DNA of 64,000 nt from Membranipora membranacea (GCA_914767715.1 OU612069.1:23991387-24055386), one strand, 5' to 3'. Counted from the stretch's first letter, positions 32,973 to 46,028 are shown. Made by a program: numbers and translations. Notes: generated by a model from the sequence alone, not told the origin.

Positions 32973-33711
32973 GTACCCTAGATATTTTATCCTAATTAGT
33001 CATATATATGATTTACTGGGGGCCTAAATTTTGAGGGCACTCAGTGTATTTATAGAATTGAAATTGATGCATTACGGGGTAAAATAGTATTGATGCTAGG
33101 GAAGGTCCGTGCTATAAAAGAGCCAGCAAAGTGTTATTGTCTATTAGAGCTGCAAGCCTGCTGCTATCGCTAATCCTGATAAAAGTTTTAACAATGATTT
33201 GCATAGAAATTTTGCTTTTTTTACTTTTTCACATAGGAAAAGGAAAATATGACTCAGGTTGACCGCCATGAATGTTTAAATCTTTCTTATTAATCTTTTC
33301 GGGTCTTAAAGACCCACTTTAGATCTCTTAATTTCGCCAGCTTCTATATCTGCAAACCAATTCATGATGAGATATTCATTTAGATTAATGTGAGCGAGGA
33401 GTTAACTCATTAATGTGAGGGAAGGGGATGCTGATGCTTATACAATGACTTTTTCGCTTTTTCTCTCATACTCAAATAAAGCTTCTCACATTCTAATACT
33501 ATTATCAATACAGCACTCAGCTGGTCTCATCAAGCTTTAGTTATAACAAACTCTCCTAACTCCAACTAGCAGTTTACATCAACTCTAATAATGATGGTTG
33601 ACATTTGAATGAAAGCTTACTCTATTTGTAATAGTTCGAGAAGGTAGAGAGGTGATCAATATGGGGTTTGTCACATTACTTCATGCTCACATATTTGTTT
33701 CTCTGTTTTAG

Positions 33712-33852
33712 CTGAAATCATCAAAACAGCACCGCAGACAAACCTCATCACCAAACCTAGCCTCAGCTCCTGATGCCAAATATATTACCAGAGAGTCAGG
33801 GGAGGGTATGGAGCACCCTCAACCAGTGAAGGTCACTACAGGCATGCCACAG
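33712..33852 (+). CDS. GCC2: GCC2 exon 10, RESGEGME block
   Basis: 47 codons, phase 0 to 0, acceptor TTTTAG and donor GTATAG. The polar linker contains TRESGEGMEH, equivalent to the conserved TREEGEGME of animal GCC2. Confidence 0.87.
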
Positions 33853-33907
33853 GTATAGTATAGTGAAGCTTTATTGATCGACTTACGCTTTTCCCTTTCA
33901 GATATTA

Positions 33908-34284
33908 ATCTAATGGATCGGTTCACATTGTCCCAGATGACACTAGGATGCCATCCCAGATGCTTATCCTAGTCACATTATAACATTCATCCCAGATAGC
34001 CAACCCAGATAGCCATCCCAGTCAATGTGAACCAGAAAATGACACAATCCCAGACTGTCTGGGTCCGTCTGGGATAGCATCGGGAAAGTTTGACGCTTAC
34101 GAACTTTCCCGATGCTATCCCAGACGGACCCAGACAGTCTGGGATTGTGTCATTTTCTGGTTCACATTGACTGGGATGGCTATCTGGGATGGCTATCTGG
34201 GAGTAATGTTATAATGTGACTGGGATAAGCATCTGGGATGGCATCCTAGTGTCATCTGGGACAATGTGAACCAAGCATTAGATA
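33908..34284. repeat. Large foldback palindrome in a GCC2 intron
   Basis: Two arms of about 165-180 bp are near-perfect reverse complements around a short centre (TGACGCTTAC near 34090). The ends read GGTTCACATTGTCCCAGATG on the left and its reverse complement on the right, with ATCTAATG extending the match. The arms themselves contain direct repeats of CCCAGATAGCC. It looks like a foldback or MITE-like element. Confidence 0.9.
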
Positions 34285-34611
34285 TAGCAAATGATTAGGA
34301 AATTTTAAACCTTTTAAACCTCTGGTCAACTAATCAAGCTGAAAGCTGAGTCAAGCCAAGTCTCCTTGATCAAGCTGAAAGCTGAATTTATAAAATCAAG
34401 CCTAATTTTGCTTTTCTCAACAATAATTTTGTAAATTCAGAAAAACATTGTTGAGATGAGAATTTGGGTCGATATAAGTGATAACATAATGTCAAATGCC
34501 ATGCGGCCGCCACGAACTCATTGATTAATATTCAACAGTATCAATACAGTTGACTGTATCTTTTGTTGAGTAAGCTAGCACATTGCTTATTTTCTCCTAA
34601 TCTGATTCCAG

Positions 34612-34824
34612 CAGAGCCCGTCCAGCTCCTCGGCTCCCGGCTCTAACACTCTTGTAGGTCTGGAGGCTCTCCTCTCTCCACACTCACAGGATGATGATAA
34701 CATGTCAGTGATAAGTGATGCAGCGTCACAGCGTGACTCAACGTCACAACAGACCGCACAGGAAGTAGATAAGCTGAAAACGAGGCTGCAGTTATCAGAG
34801 AAACAGGCTGAGCATCTCAGAGAG
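34612..34824 (+). CDS. GCC2: GCC2 exon 11, serine-rich linker and coiled coil
   Basis: 71 codons, phase 0 to 0, acceptor TTCCAG and donor GTATGA. It starts with a Ser/Pro-rich linker, then LVGLEALLSPHSQDD, and ends KLKTRLQLSEKQAEHLRE. Confidence 0.85.
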
Positions 34825-35138
34825 GTATGAGCGGTGCTATCAGTAGGGTTAGATAAGTACTCTATCAGTTGTTAGTTCATATCTGCGCAGATCTGCAGCT
34901 GCCTTGACCCACTTGCAACAGTCGGCAAGACACTATTTATTTAAACTGTTATTTAGTGAGATGCTATATGAGATATTTTACAGATGTAGATGTAGTTTTA
35001 TTAGTGTCATAAGCAGAACAACCAGGCATTGGGACAGTTTATTTCCCACAAGCATTCGATTTGTAAACTTGCCATTCTTATTTTATATTACAGTTATATT
35101 GTATATAACAATTACTCAATGAACGAATTTTATTACAG

Positions 35139-35282
35139 TTACTGAATGACAGCGAGGCTACTTGTCTGAGATATAACGAACAGGTCAAGATACTAAAACA
35201 GGAGATCAGAAGATTAGAATCTAATCAACAAAGAGAAAACTCTATATCTAATATGGAATATCTCAAAAATATTGTATATAAG
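35139..35282 (+). CDS. GCC2: GCC2 exon 12, start of the GRIP domain
   Basis: 48 codons, phase 0 to 0. It contains EQVKILKQEIRRLESNQQRE followed by MEYLKNIVYK, the first helix of the GRIP domain with its EYLKN motif used for GTPase and membrane contact. Confidence 0.9.
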
Positions 35283-35481
35283 GTAATATAGTATATATCA
35301 TAATGGAATTGTTTATGATGCAACACCATACACAAGTAACATATATGAAAAATCCAAAGACCATGCAGAGTTTATTATGTCAGTCATCTTCAACATTCTA
35401 GCCTGGTATTTACCTGGGATTCTCACATATATACCGGTATTTTCACCCTCAGTGTTTTTTCACTATAACACTTGGTTGTAG

Positions 35482-35596
35482 TTTTTAAGTTTGGAGGCGG
35501 GAGATGAGAGAACACGCCTACTTCCTGTTTTGCACACAATGCTGAAATTTACAGACGAGGAGTTATCCAAACTTCGAATGTTAGCTGCTGCCGCAG
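35482..35596 (+). CDS. GCC2: GCC2 exon 13, main GRIP domain
   Basis: 38 codons plus one base, acceptor TTGTAG and donor GTTAGT. DERTRLLPVLHTMLKFTDEE is the second half of the GRIP fold. It follows exon 12 in phase. Confidence 0.9.
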
Positions 35597-36011
35597 GTTA
35601 GTGTGTAATATCAGGGTGTTGTGTGCAGGCTGGCTGGCAGGCTGGTATGCTGTGTATGTGTAGGTCGGTACATTGTGTGTGAACTGGGTCCTTGTATATC
35701 CTGCTTACTCATTGGTCTGTATCAGTTAAAAGGTTCAAACTCTGCTCAGGTTGATTGTAGTAGAATTGCATGGTCAACATGGAGTAAGGTAGATAATAAA
35801 ATGCTAGTCACGTGGCTTCTTGTAAGTCGCCACATGACAAGGCTAATAAACTGCTACTATCATCAACCCGGTAAAGTTTTCGCACTAATACTAATGCTGT
35901 ATAATAAACAGTCACAGCATGAATACTTGTATGTAATATGGAGATATATCTCATTGTTGTCGTGCTGTTGCTCACTGATCATTAATATCACGATTATATT
36001 ATGTAATGTAG

Positions 36012-36094
36012 GTACAGAGGAGGCTGCAGGAGGAGGGCAATCACAAGGATCCTGGTCTGGTTATCTACACAGGTGGACTGGGTTCTCATCTTAG
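36012..36094 (+). CDS. GCC2: GCC2 last exon and stop
   Basis: Completes a phase-1 Gly codon, then 26 residues ending GSWSGYLHRWTGFSS and TAG. The W-x-x-YLHxWxG tail is shared with the extreme C terminus of vertebrate GCC2. Confidence 0.88.
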
Positions 36095-37675
36095 TATTAA
36101 CTAACTACTCCGGACAGAGTATAGAGATAACCTCTCACTTCATAATATAAACTATAGACAGATGAATCATGCCTTCAGTTCTATAACTGTCACCGTATGA
36201 TGGAAGGATATGGTTTGTCATCATAATCACACCAAAATGATGGCTAGTAACGGCAAAACAACAATGAAAAATTTTCCTTATTATATAAGGGCATGTTATG
36301 GTTAGGGGGAGCATCTTGCATTTCACCATTTCATTCTCGCACAGTCAAACAAATTGTATCAATGATATCCATTAGAATGCTTGGTTTTATTATTTTGAGA
36401 TAGTAACGGCCGTATTTGGAGTTATCTCTATGCACTAAATGGTAATATATTATATTATTATCATGTTATATACTGCCTTCACTTACATTCCCTTGGGTGG
36501 TGATGTGTTTCATTTTCTATTTTAATGTAATCTTTCTCGGTTAGTACCGTATCCATCTGGTCACTATTTATGGTTGTTGGTCATGTGATCTCATGTTCAA
36601 GATTTATCTCCCCCGAGTTTCTGACAAAGTTCCTCTCATTTTCTGTGCAATCATTTAATTTTCCTGCCAATTTTCTATCGTATTTGATTTGGAAGCTTAC
36701 GTTTATCGCTCTGCAAGCTTTGATAATGAATTAATGTTATGGTGAAGAGGTTAATTTAACAAGCTTTTAGAAACTGGATCTGAACATGACACTGGTGGGG
36801 TAGCTCCGATAAATGACATAATATAATAAATGATAATATAAAACTGTTGCCTACTGTTATTTATTACAAAGATGAAGGTCACAGTTACGCCAATAAATGA
36901 GCATGGCAGATAGATCCCTAATAATTTATGCCGATCTTGAGCTGATACTAGTATGCCCTATTTACTAAGACAAAATAAACTAAGACTAGGTAGTAGCTGA
37001 GTGACAAAGCTTCCTGACCACTACTATGGCCGTAGCTTCACATTTTAGCCATGATTCTAGAACAATCCTTGCAGTGGCCTCAATCAAAATAAATTAAAAT
37101 GTGGCAAAGTTTACCCATAAGTTATTTCATAGGTTTCAATGATAATCAAAGTGAATTCGAAGCACAGATTTAGCATCTTGGAGTCAAACTACTAGGGCTT
37201 GATTCTTATGTGGATATTTAGAGAAGAATCAGTTCTAGGGAGAATAGAGTCATGGTGTGCGAAAATGTAGAGGTGTGGAAAATATTTAGGCCTCAGGGGC
37301 TTGAAAAGCACAGAACTCCAGACTGCCCATAGTATTATGAGTCATGAACCATATATGGTGAAATAAAAAAGTCACTTCAAAATATTCAGGTATTTTTGGA
37401 TAGTCTATAAATGGATGGCTAAAAAAATACAGTATGTCATTCCGTGTTCCTCCCGTTAAGTTTTCACCATTTAGAAATAGAATGATTTTACATTGGATGC
37501 TATGGTAGCTTATTATGTGGACAGAGGAGAGCGTTATAATGTTTGCAGAGAAAAAGCTGGAGGATAATACAAAGATAATCTACAGCTTCATAATTGCTTC
37601 ACGTATAGCTTCCTATTGGCTAGCAGTGCATAGCTGTAGCTTGAATGGTAACCAGTTCTCATAATTCAGCCGGGC
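36095..37675. other. Region downstream of GCC2, no gene seen
   Basis: It may include the GCC2 3' untranslated region. AATAAA-type hexamers occur near 36824 and 36972 but none lies soon after the stop, so the polyadenylation site is not placed. Confidence 0.45.
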
Positions 37676-40600
37676 GACGAACAGTTAAGTTGACAAGCTA
37701 GTACGCTTTGAGGACAGATTTTATTCTACTCAGTTATATTATCAAGTTGAGGATTATTGGCCTTGAGTGAGGAGCTTGACCTGTTTTACTGGTGATTGAT
37801 CTAAATATATATGTGCTCTACTCTTCTTGTGGTTGTAGCTGGTAAGTTTTCGATGGAGAAATTCTAGACTGCTACCTCTTACTATCTACTTTGTCAAGAG
37901 GTTTTGGATTGCAACTGTTTACTTGATCCAAATAGTGTATTGTTATAAGACTGACAGTTTAAATTGATGTGAAATTGACTTTGGAAAGGTTTGTTTAAAA
38001 GGCTGGATTCAATTAAATCCATTGTGTTAATAGCAACAGTTTACCAGTAATTGGTATGGCAATAATTGCAATAAATGGTGAGCTTCATTTTGCCCCTTTT
38101 ATTTTAGACAATCTGCTGACTGTGATGACTGTCCCATAACAGCGTTACGTCAATAACACTCCAGATCATCTAATGAGGAAGCAGAGAAATTGATCAACTG
38201 GATAATTTAGCATTAGACGATACACACTCTTATTTTGCCAAGGACTCATATATTTGGTGAGTTGATGCACAACGTTCCAAAAACCACAATGTTATCAAGC
38301 ACAACTGTTAAGATATGCTGCATTGTGTAAGGGGAGAATCTATAAATTAATGTAAAAACATTTACCGCCATGTTTACAACAGGTATTTTCATGCCTAAAT
38401 ATTACATTGAATTTTTTGAAGCGGAGAATCCTATTGTCAAAAGCAATTCAATGCTGTTAAGTTTTAGAGCGGAAGCATGTGCCATTTATCATCTCTCTTT
38501 CTCTTGTGTCAAAGAAGCCCTAGTGAAGTGGAGAGTGGTTCATGAACCTCTGCTGACTTTGCACTTCAGCTACCTTGGTATATATTGTGCCATTCACTTG
38601 AATACCTGTGTGTTGTGTAGTGATATTGTACTACTGTATGTTATATTTATCATGGTGATTACCATTTTAACCCTTTGCTTTGTTATAGGTTTGTTTAGTT
38701 CATATCAATGAAGAATGAATGAGTTCCCAAGTATATACCTTGTAGTCCTACAAAGAGTTCCATGGTATGGTATGGATGATGACACAAGGAGCGCTGCCAA
38801 TATAATAAGGTGAGAGTAATCTTCTTACCCCAACTATTCACCTACTAACTGAAAAAGTGAACATATTTTAAAGAACTGCCAACTGTAGTGTGAAAATCAA
38901 CAGCTTATTATTTGCCTTATTCAATGCTTTCAGTGAGAGTGTAGAAAGGACAGAATTTAGTATATATATTATAGTAATAAATGTCGTGTTTGAATCTACC
39001 CTTGTATTTTCAGATATGCTGTTTAATGGCCAATTGAAGTTAACTACCGAACGCCTGCTGCCCTTTTGTGCCGACTGGGACAGTAATAGCATGATGTCAT
39101 TGACACCCGGAGGCCCAGAACACACTAAATAATGAGAGAGCAGAACATATAAATAACTAGAAGTCTTGTCTCTTATTTGGCCAAGGAATCACAACTTTGG
39201 TGAGTTAATATCGCATAACCTTCCAATAACTGCCATGTCTACCAGGTAGGGCATGTTGTGCTCGAACAGGGGAGACTTGATACCTCAGAATAAATTGCAA
39301 TTTTAATTGCAAAATTTTCGATTCCCAGTGACATACAACCAAGAAGCATCTACCACGACCTGCCTGTAGGCTCCCTGTATTTTTCTTATGTTGACAATCC
39401 TGTTGCCAAAAGCAATCCAATACAATCATTTTCCCTTCAAAATGTACCAAAGTACTATGTACCAATAGAAGCTAATAGTGGTTGAAGAACCTTGGCTGTT
39501 CTGCACCCAAGCTGCCTTGAATATTTATATATTCATTTATGTAATGATGACTACCTTTTAAACTCTGCACTCTTGTTTTGTTCATTACAGAACAACCTGG
39601 ATAATCCCCTCACAGTCCAAATGAGGTGAACACAAATACGATATGCACAGGTATACAAACAGCCCTAAGCACCTGGTAAAAAAATGGATTAACCTTCAAT
39701 CTAACGAGGTGAGAGTTGTGTTCTTCCCTCAACATGTCAGCTCTGCCCTGATATAATGAGACGAATGATTAATATAATAGTAGTTTTTAAAATCATCCAT
39801 ATCCAGCATAACAAAAAATAAGCTTTTCTGAGTTTGCAACTTGTCGATTGGGCGAAATACAAACCTAATCCTAGCTATTCGCCCTCATTTCAGGATAGAA
39901 AGAGCAGTCATTCAAGATTCCAAGTTTGCTTTTGGCGACATTTTCAGTGTTAGCTCCCGGTGCTTTCTCAGGGAAACACTATGACCTGTTAACAGCGAAG
40001 AAGAAACTGACATATCAACACATGAGATTCCTCCATTTGTTCTCTACAGTCTCTATAACACACCTGCGCTGGTAAGACATCAATGCACAAAAATATTTTA
40101 GATGAGAGCATTTTAGTAAAAAGTATACTTGCAGGATTCTATCTGCAAGATCTCCAAAACTGTTTGCAGCCAACCAAGCTAAGTTTGAAGCCCAAATAAT
40201 TTTTGTGGCTTTCCATTATCATTGTTCTACAATGGAATACAATGAAATCTCTTTGCATCCATTTGAGCGCATTTAAACTAAAATAACTAAAATACTTAAT
40301 CACAGATATCGGCCAGCTATACTTATCAGAGGAATTTTGTAGGTCAAGTCACATGGTTGGTTTCAGTCGATGGGGATGGCTGAAACCCAAACTAAATCCC
40401 TGCTATTATTCCTTGTTTCAGGATAGAAAGAGCAGTTCAATCAAGATTCTAAGTCGGTTTTTGGGAAGTTCAGTGTTAGCTCCCAGAAATAAGACTTTCT
40501 CAGGGGTACATTATTACATGTTAACAGTGAGGAAGAGAACAACATATCATCACTTCAGAATCCTCCATCTCTGCAGTCTCTATAACACACCTGCGCTGGT

Positions 40601-43400
40601 GAGACATCAATGTACAAAAGTCTTTAAGATAGGAACATTTTAGTTAAGAGAATATACGCAGAATTCTATCTGCAAGATATGTAACCCAAAAAATACGAAA
40701 ACAATTTTCCTTAATTTGTGAACCCCAAAACAGTTTGCAGTCAAGTTTGAAGCCCAAACAAGTGTTTGTGGCTTTCCATTATCATTGTTCAACAATAGAA
40801 CGTAACAAAATCTCTTTGCATCCATCTAAGCCAACCAGTGTCAGTAGTTTCCGTTGCTTGATTCTGCTTTCGGATAACCATTGCCACTAATTTTGTAGCT
40901 TGTGAATGCTAGGTATTAGTCTAATAGCTACTTGACTTAAAACTGTATAGCTGCTTTCTGATTTTTCCTACAGTGAGCTTAACAAAGCTGGATGTATTTG
41001 ATGGTCTGACTAACAATTCCTAGGCTCTTCGCACTGAATGTAGCCGGATAATTTGTCGAAGCCTGGAGACAAATAGCTGGACCTGGTTTACTGTGTATCT
41101 GGGTATATCTACATTCGATTCTTCAAGCATTGTGGTAAGTTATCTATGAATAAATTATTGATGGGAAAAGCTCCTAAGACTGCATTGGAAATTATTGACA
41201 GATTTCCGTTCAATATATCCGTTGTTATTAAGATTAAAAAATTTGTTGGATCTCAGTTTTCTCAATTGCTAAAGCCTTATCATTTACCACTTATATTTTC
41301 AGATAAGCTGTTAAATGACTGTTTAACATGACCAATAAACACCTTGCTGGATAGCCATGAGGACATTTGTACTAGAAAAGGCCTCCGTGACTGACTATAG
41401 TTGTGTTTTGCAATGGTATGACCATTACTACATGTTCTATCTATTACAATAATTACCGTTTTAGCCGCTTTCTATATTTTAGGATTATTAAGTTCGTGTC
41501 AACAAAGAATGAATGAGTTTTGAAGTAAATTTACAATGTCGTCCTAACAAAGTTTACCTGTACAGACATGTGTAGATGACACAACAGGAGCTGTCAATAT
41601 AACAAGGTGAGAGCAGTGATCTTTTACAGTGATTCACCTATTACCTGAAAAAGTGAACAACGTTAACGAACTGCCAACTGTAGCACGACAACCAACAGCT
41701 TGTTATTTATCTCATTCATCGTAGATAATGACTGTCTACTACATACCTCATCTATAACACAGTCTATTACTATATCCTTATATGAATGTTCACTTTCTGT
41801 GAAATTAAGTTACAAAATGTTTTGGTTGGCTTCTATCAGTTACTTTCTCAATAACTACAGTTTTCTCAATGGCCCATAGCAGTAATTACAGTAAAACAAA
41901 TATCAAATTAATTGAATTACCCCTCATATTCTCAGATAGCTGTTTTATCCCCCAATGTAGTCGACCAATGAACACCTGCTTTTTATGATGAAATTTACTG
42001 TAACAGCATGATGTCAAGGAACTCGGAGAAGCAGGACACACCATAATTTGAGAGAGAAGAGAATTCAATTGACTTGAATATTGGACCTTGGACAAAAGAA
42101 ACAAACGAGCAAAACATGAAACTGGTGAGTTGTGCATCACCTTCAATGGCCATATTATCCTAAAAAACTACAGTTAGGACGTTCTGTGTTGCACCTAGAA
42201 ATGAGCACCTGAAAATTGGCAAAGAAAAGTTTTGTTCCATTATATGTGGCCATGTAGCATCCAATACAAGGCAATCGGTTTAAATATTGGTTTTTAGTCG
42301 TTACTTGCCTAAACTTAAACACAACTTGCGCATTCTTTTAGGTTCCTGAGCTCCATGAATCAATGAGCACGGGTATCAATGGCCATCAAGAGTGTTATTG
42401 GAGTAAATATCCTGAAAAAAATCACCTCACTGTCCCAAGAAGGAGAACCATTACGTTATGCACAGGTATACATGCAGCAAACAAACCCTGCTATCAATAT
42501 GCATTAACCTCCAATACAACAAGGTGAGCGTTGTGTTCTTCCCTTTACAACTTTGCTCCTCGCTGCAAAATATTTTTGCAGTTGACCCAATTTGTTTAAA
42601 AAAATTTAACTAGCTCCGAAGTTCTTCCTCCATCTGTGGTTGATTCTTGACCCCGGTCCAAAATGAGCCATGTTGTTCTTTGTTTCAGGAAAGAAAAGGC
42701 AGTTCAATCAAGATTCCACCTCGGTTTTCAGAGAACGTTCAGTGTTAGCTTCTGGAAATGGGACTGTGTTCTTGCACTTTCTCAGAGATACATTGTAACA
42801 TGTTGACAGCGAGGAAGAAACCATGATATTAACACTTCAGATTCACGCATCTGTACTCTGCAATCTCTTTAACACATCTGAACTGGTGAGATGTCAATGC
42901 ATAAAATAGTCTTTTAGAAAATAGGATATCCGCAGGAATCTATCTGAAGGACCTCTTAACCAAAGATGACAGGAACTAATTGGCTTTATAATTCATTTTG
43001 ACCTGTTTTTGTTAACATCAAAACTGTTTGCAGCCAACCAAGCTTTGCTTGATTGCCCAAACAAGATTTCAACAATTAATTAAACACACCAAAACCTCCT
43101 TGCATCCATATGAGCGACCAGTGTCATTGGTCTCCTGTGTTTGATTTTGCTATTGGAAAATAACTGTCACTAACTTTGTAGCTTACGACAGATAGCTAAA
43201 AGTCTAATAGCTCCTTGATTTTACACACAGTGAGCTGAACAGAGCCGGAAGTACTTGATTGTTTGACTTACAATTTCTAGGCTCTTCTCGCTGAATACAG
43301 CTGGATAATTTGTCGAAGCCCGGAGACATATCAGTTGGACCTGTTTTACTGGTGGTAGATCTCGATATGATATCTGCTTACGGTTATTCATGTGTTGTGG
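37676..43400. repeat. Tandem segmental duplication of exon-like modules, unit about 2.3-2.8 kb
   Basis: Five recognisable modules recur in the same order with diverged sequence. Module e: 37750-37855, 40965-41140, 43225-43402. Module a: 38690-38815 and 41480-41610. Module b: 39010-39200 and 41930-42130 (short piece at 41300). Module g: 39590-39720 and 42405-42530. Module d: 39893-40120, 40421-40700 and 42688-42920. Several modules are framed by CAG and GTAAG/GTGAG like exons. Further copies of a, d and e occur at 50355-51880. In the best module d copy a frame reads SSSIKILSRFLGSSVLA; in others it is broken. No domain is recognised. Confidence 0.75.
40434..40600 (+). pseudogene. Module d, best-preserved exon-like copy in the tandem array
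   Basis: Between TTTCAG and GTGAGA a plus-strand frame stays open: DRKSSSIKILSRFLG through LHLCSLYNTPAL. Three relatives (39893, 42688 and 51286) keep the borders but have indels or stops; the copy at 51286 reads DVESSLIKIINRLSENMLAL before a stop. Similar residues at matching places suggest all descend from a coding exon. The function is unknown. Confidence 0.4.
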
Positions 43401-43917
43401 TAAGTTATCTATGAGGAAATTCATAATAGGACAAGTTTTCAAACTGTAGTGGAAATTATCGACACTTTTGCGTTCAACATTTCCATTGTTGATCAAATAT
43501 ATAACTTTTGTGGAACCACGTTATAAATCATGCAGCCATGTAGCATCAAATACAGATGGCCTGCGGGCTCCCGATAATATTTTCAGCTCCTTTTTAGCTC
43601 CAATATGAACTGATAATAAATTTGGCTGGTATGATATATGCTCTACAAGTCCATTTGAATAATGACATATTAGTTTTCAGTCCATCAACTCCTACAAGAG
43701 CTACAAAGTCGGAACTGATCAATGAAGTAGAGGTTGAAACCCCAATGAACACAGAATCTTTTATCGAAACAAGCTAAATATGTAAGATAGAAATTGTATA
43801 TTATACTAAATCCCGCAGACTTGGTACCCTTTCCCCTAATTTTACTTTACTTTACAGGTAGATTTCAACACAATTTTAAGTACATAAACACCCCTTGAAT
43901 AATTTTAACAGGAAGCT

Positions 43918-44076
43918 CAAGTTATGCAGTGGGTCGCTGAGTTTTGGAAAAGTGGTTTATGGACTACAAAGAGGGTGCCTAAAGTGCAAGAACCTGTCCG
44001 TACAAAGAAGAAATGCAGTGCTTGGCAGCAGACTTTGCCCGGGAGAGGAAATGGAAACAAAGCAGATTGTCGGAAG
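43918..44076 (+). pseudogene. HSA domain remnant
   Basis: RVPKVQEPVRTK in one frame (43972-44007) is followed in the next frame by EEMQCLAADFARERKWKQ (44007-44060), ending at a GTAATA donor at 44077. In SRCAP/EP400/Domino the two blocks are separated by a HWDxLL segment, so a short deletion that shifts the frame is implied. HSA binds actin-related proteins. Confidence 0.75.
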
Positions 44077-44659
44077 GTAATAATTTATGATCTACTCCTC
44101 ACCATTTTCATTCTTTCAATGGTAAACCAATCAATAATTGACAGTTGCCCAGTTGAAGTTCATGGAGACTGTGATTTAAAGTTTAATTCTGCTTCAGCTG
44201 ATGAATAACCCTTTTGCTCTATGAGTCTACTAAGGAAACTTCAACTGATTAGCTCATTTTTGTTAGCTCCCGTTAAATTGCTACCACTGTTGAATATTTG
44301 TGTCACTATTATCAGATATCCAGAAATATAATGAGGTTTCATCAAGACAGAATGGATGATGAACAGAGCTTTCGACTGGTCTTGCTTGAACCGCTGCTGA
44401 TACATCTGGTGGCTCTACTGGTAGACTCGTCTGCACCGCAATGGAAGGTGAATATAAATGAAATGGACATTTGGATACCTCAACTGGTAATATCATGTCC
44501 CAATTGCAACCAGTTTGTGCTTGGTTGTAGTAAATTTGGTAGAATAATGTCTCCGGCTGTCTAATGTATGCGTTCTAATATTTGTATCATTGAAAATTTG
44601 CGCTACAATTAGACTATAGCTGCCCTGGAATGACTCTTCTATCACAATGTATAAACATG

Positions 44660-45115
44660 TATTAGTATGTATGTATGTATTAGTATGTATGTATGTATTA
44701 GTATGTATGTATGTATGTATGTATGTATGTATGTATGTATTAGTATGTATGTATGTATTAGTATGTATGTATGTATTAGTATGTATGTATGTATTAGTAT
44801 GTATGTATGTATTAGTATGTATGTATGTATTAGTATGTATGTATGTATTAGTATGTATGTATGTATTAGTATGTATGTATGTATTAGTATGTATGTATGT
44901 ATTAGTATGTATGTATGTATTAGTATGTATGTATGTATTAGTATGTATGTATGTATTAGTATGTATGTATGTATTAGTATGTATGTATGTATTAGTATGT
45001 ATGTATGTATTAGTATGTATGTATGTATTAGTATGTATGTATGTATTAGTATGTATGTATGTATTAGTATGTATGTATGTATTAGTATGTATGTATGTAT
45101 TAGTATGTATGTATT
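44660..45115. repeat. Microsatellite/minisatellite, 18-bp unit of TAGTATGTATGTATGTAT
   Basis: About 25 copies of an 18-bp unit built from GTAT tetramers with a TTAG interruption, plus one expanded GTAT run near 44703-44740. It lies within the intron-like space of the remodeller pseudogene. All three plus frames are open or nearly so only because of the repeat. Confidence 0.95.
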
Positions 45116-45133
45116 ACCCTAGGGGTTCTTGAT

Positions 45134-45185
45134 CAGCCCGGAGCACTAAATAGCGACTCGTCAACTGCCAGTGTTTCTGATGATG
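45134..45185 (+). pseudogene. Acidic serine-rich exon-like piece
   Basis: QPGALNSDSSTASVSDD ends at a GTAAAT donor. The composition resembles acidic linkers of the remodeller. Its acceptor side may have been overrun by the microsatellite. Confidence 0.35.
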
Positions 45186-45651
45186 GTAAATTGAGTGAGA
45201 TACGATTATAATATACAGTGTCTGGTGCGCTTGTCACCCGTTTGGCATGCTCTACAAAGCCAAGAGCAACTAAATGGTGATTATTTCCATAAAGCGCAGG
45301 AGCATGTACTTTTTATATCATGTTTTCTGCTAAACTGTGGATAGATTAACTGGTGCCTTTACCCATATGTCTTAGCCTAAAAATTTGGCATAAGGGATAA
45401 GGAGCGCACTGTACATTTCTTAATACTTAACATTGACTTAACCAGACTTAACATTGAAGTCCAATAATGTAACAATCGGTGTGGACAACACGGTTTTTAT
45501 TTGGAGTAAATGATGTGAAAACAAAGATTCGAAAAATGAGGGTGAAAACAAGACATCCTGATTTATATGATTGCTTATAACGTCATCTCTACCTTTCTTG
45601 CTGAGGTATTTGTGATCCATCACTTATACCCCAGGTTTTTCAATTTTGTAG

Positions 45652-45783
45652 GGGAAATGAGAGTGGAAGAATTGGCAACTAAGTACTGTGCAGCATATGC
45701 TAGTGACTTTGAGCCTGACACACCCAGCTCTACAGAGGTAGATAGTGATGTTGGAGAGGATTTATCTGAACCACCTTAACAAG
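45652..45783 (+). pseudogene. Acidic linker exon of the remodeller, copy 1
   Basis: After TTTTGTAG the frame reads EMRVEELATKYCAAYASDF and STEVDSDVGEDLSEPP, then TAA and a GTGAAG donor. The related piece at 49190-49305 has CAA where this one has TAA, so the stop is a C to T change. The sequence resembles the acidic region near the HSA domain of this family. Confidence 0.55.
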
Positions 45784-45879
45784 GTGAAGACAATATTATT
45801 ACTGAATGAAAATATTTGGCGGAATTTAAATAATACCTTGGGAAATGAGCTGCATTATGATCTTTGTGAGTGCTAGTGA

Positions 45880-46028
45880 TGATCACCCATCCCGACATTG
45901 TTTAATTGTGATAATGTGTAATCATCCTGACGTTTTGGACCCAAGACCAATCATATCTACATTTGAGAATGACTGTATACCAGTTGAGAATGCTGCAGCT
46001 TCGGGATCTCGGCTAGAACCAACTGCAG
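45880..46028 (+). pseudogene. SNF2 insertion-border exon, CNHPD...DPRP block
   Basis: MCNHPDVLDPRPIISTF (about 45914-45965) matches the LRKVCNHPxLFDPRP motif that closes the first ATPase lobe in SRCAP/Domino/EP400 proteins. The piece ends near a GTATAA donor. Its upstream part (helicase motifs II and III) is missing. Confidence 0.7.

Larger units (their letters stand above)
27795..36094 (+). pseudogene. GCC2: GCC2 (GRIP and coiled-coil protein, golgin GCC185), C-terminal part, with lesions
   Basis: Fourteen exons with GT-AG sites encode about 670 residues of heptad-rich coiled coil ending in a GRIP domain. GCC2 is a trans-Golgi golgin that tethers endosome-derived vesicles; GRIP binds Arl/Rab GTPases at the membrane. 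Diagnostic blocks are VRVHSVLKQQ, RESGEGME, a RRLES/MEYLKN junction, and LLPVLHTMLKF in GRIP, all collinear with animal GCC2. The vertebrate protein is about 1,680 residues, so the N-terminal 60 percent is absent; phosphatase exons lie where it should be. Lesions: TAG at 30302-30304, a phase clash between the exons ending 29283 and starting 29499, and a frame change near 29650. All other checked junctions keep phase. It may be a decaying copy or a gene with sequence errors. Confidence 0.85.

Noticed and set aside
44647-45132. 161- and 151-codon frames of MYVCIS/LVCMYV repeats
   Set aside because: They are translations of the GTAT minisatellite in two frames.
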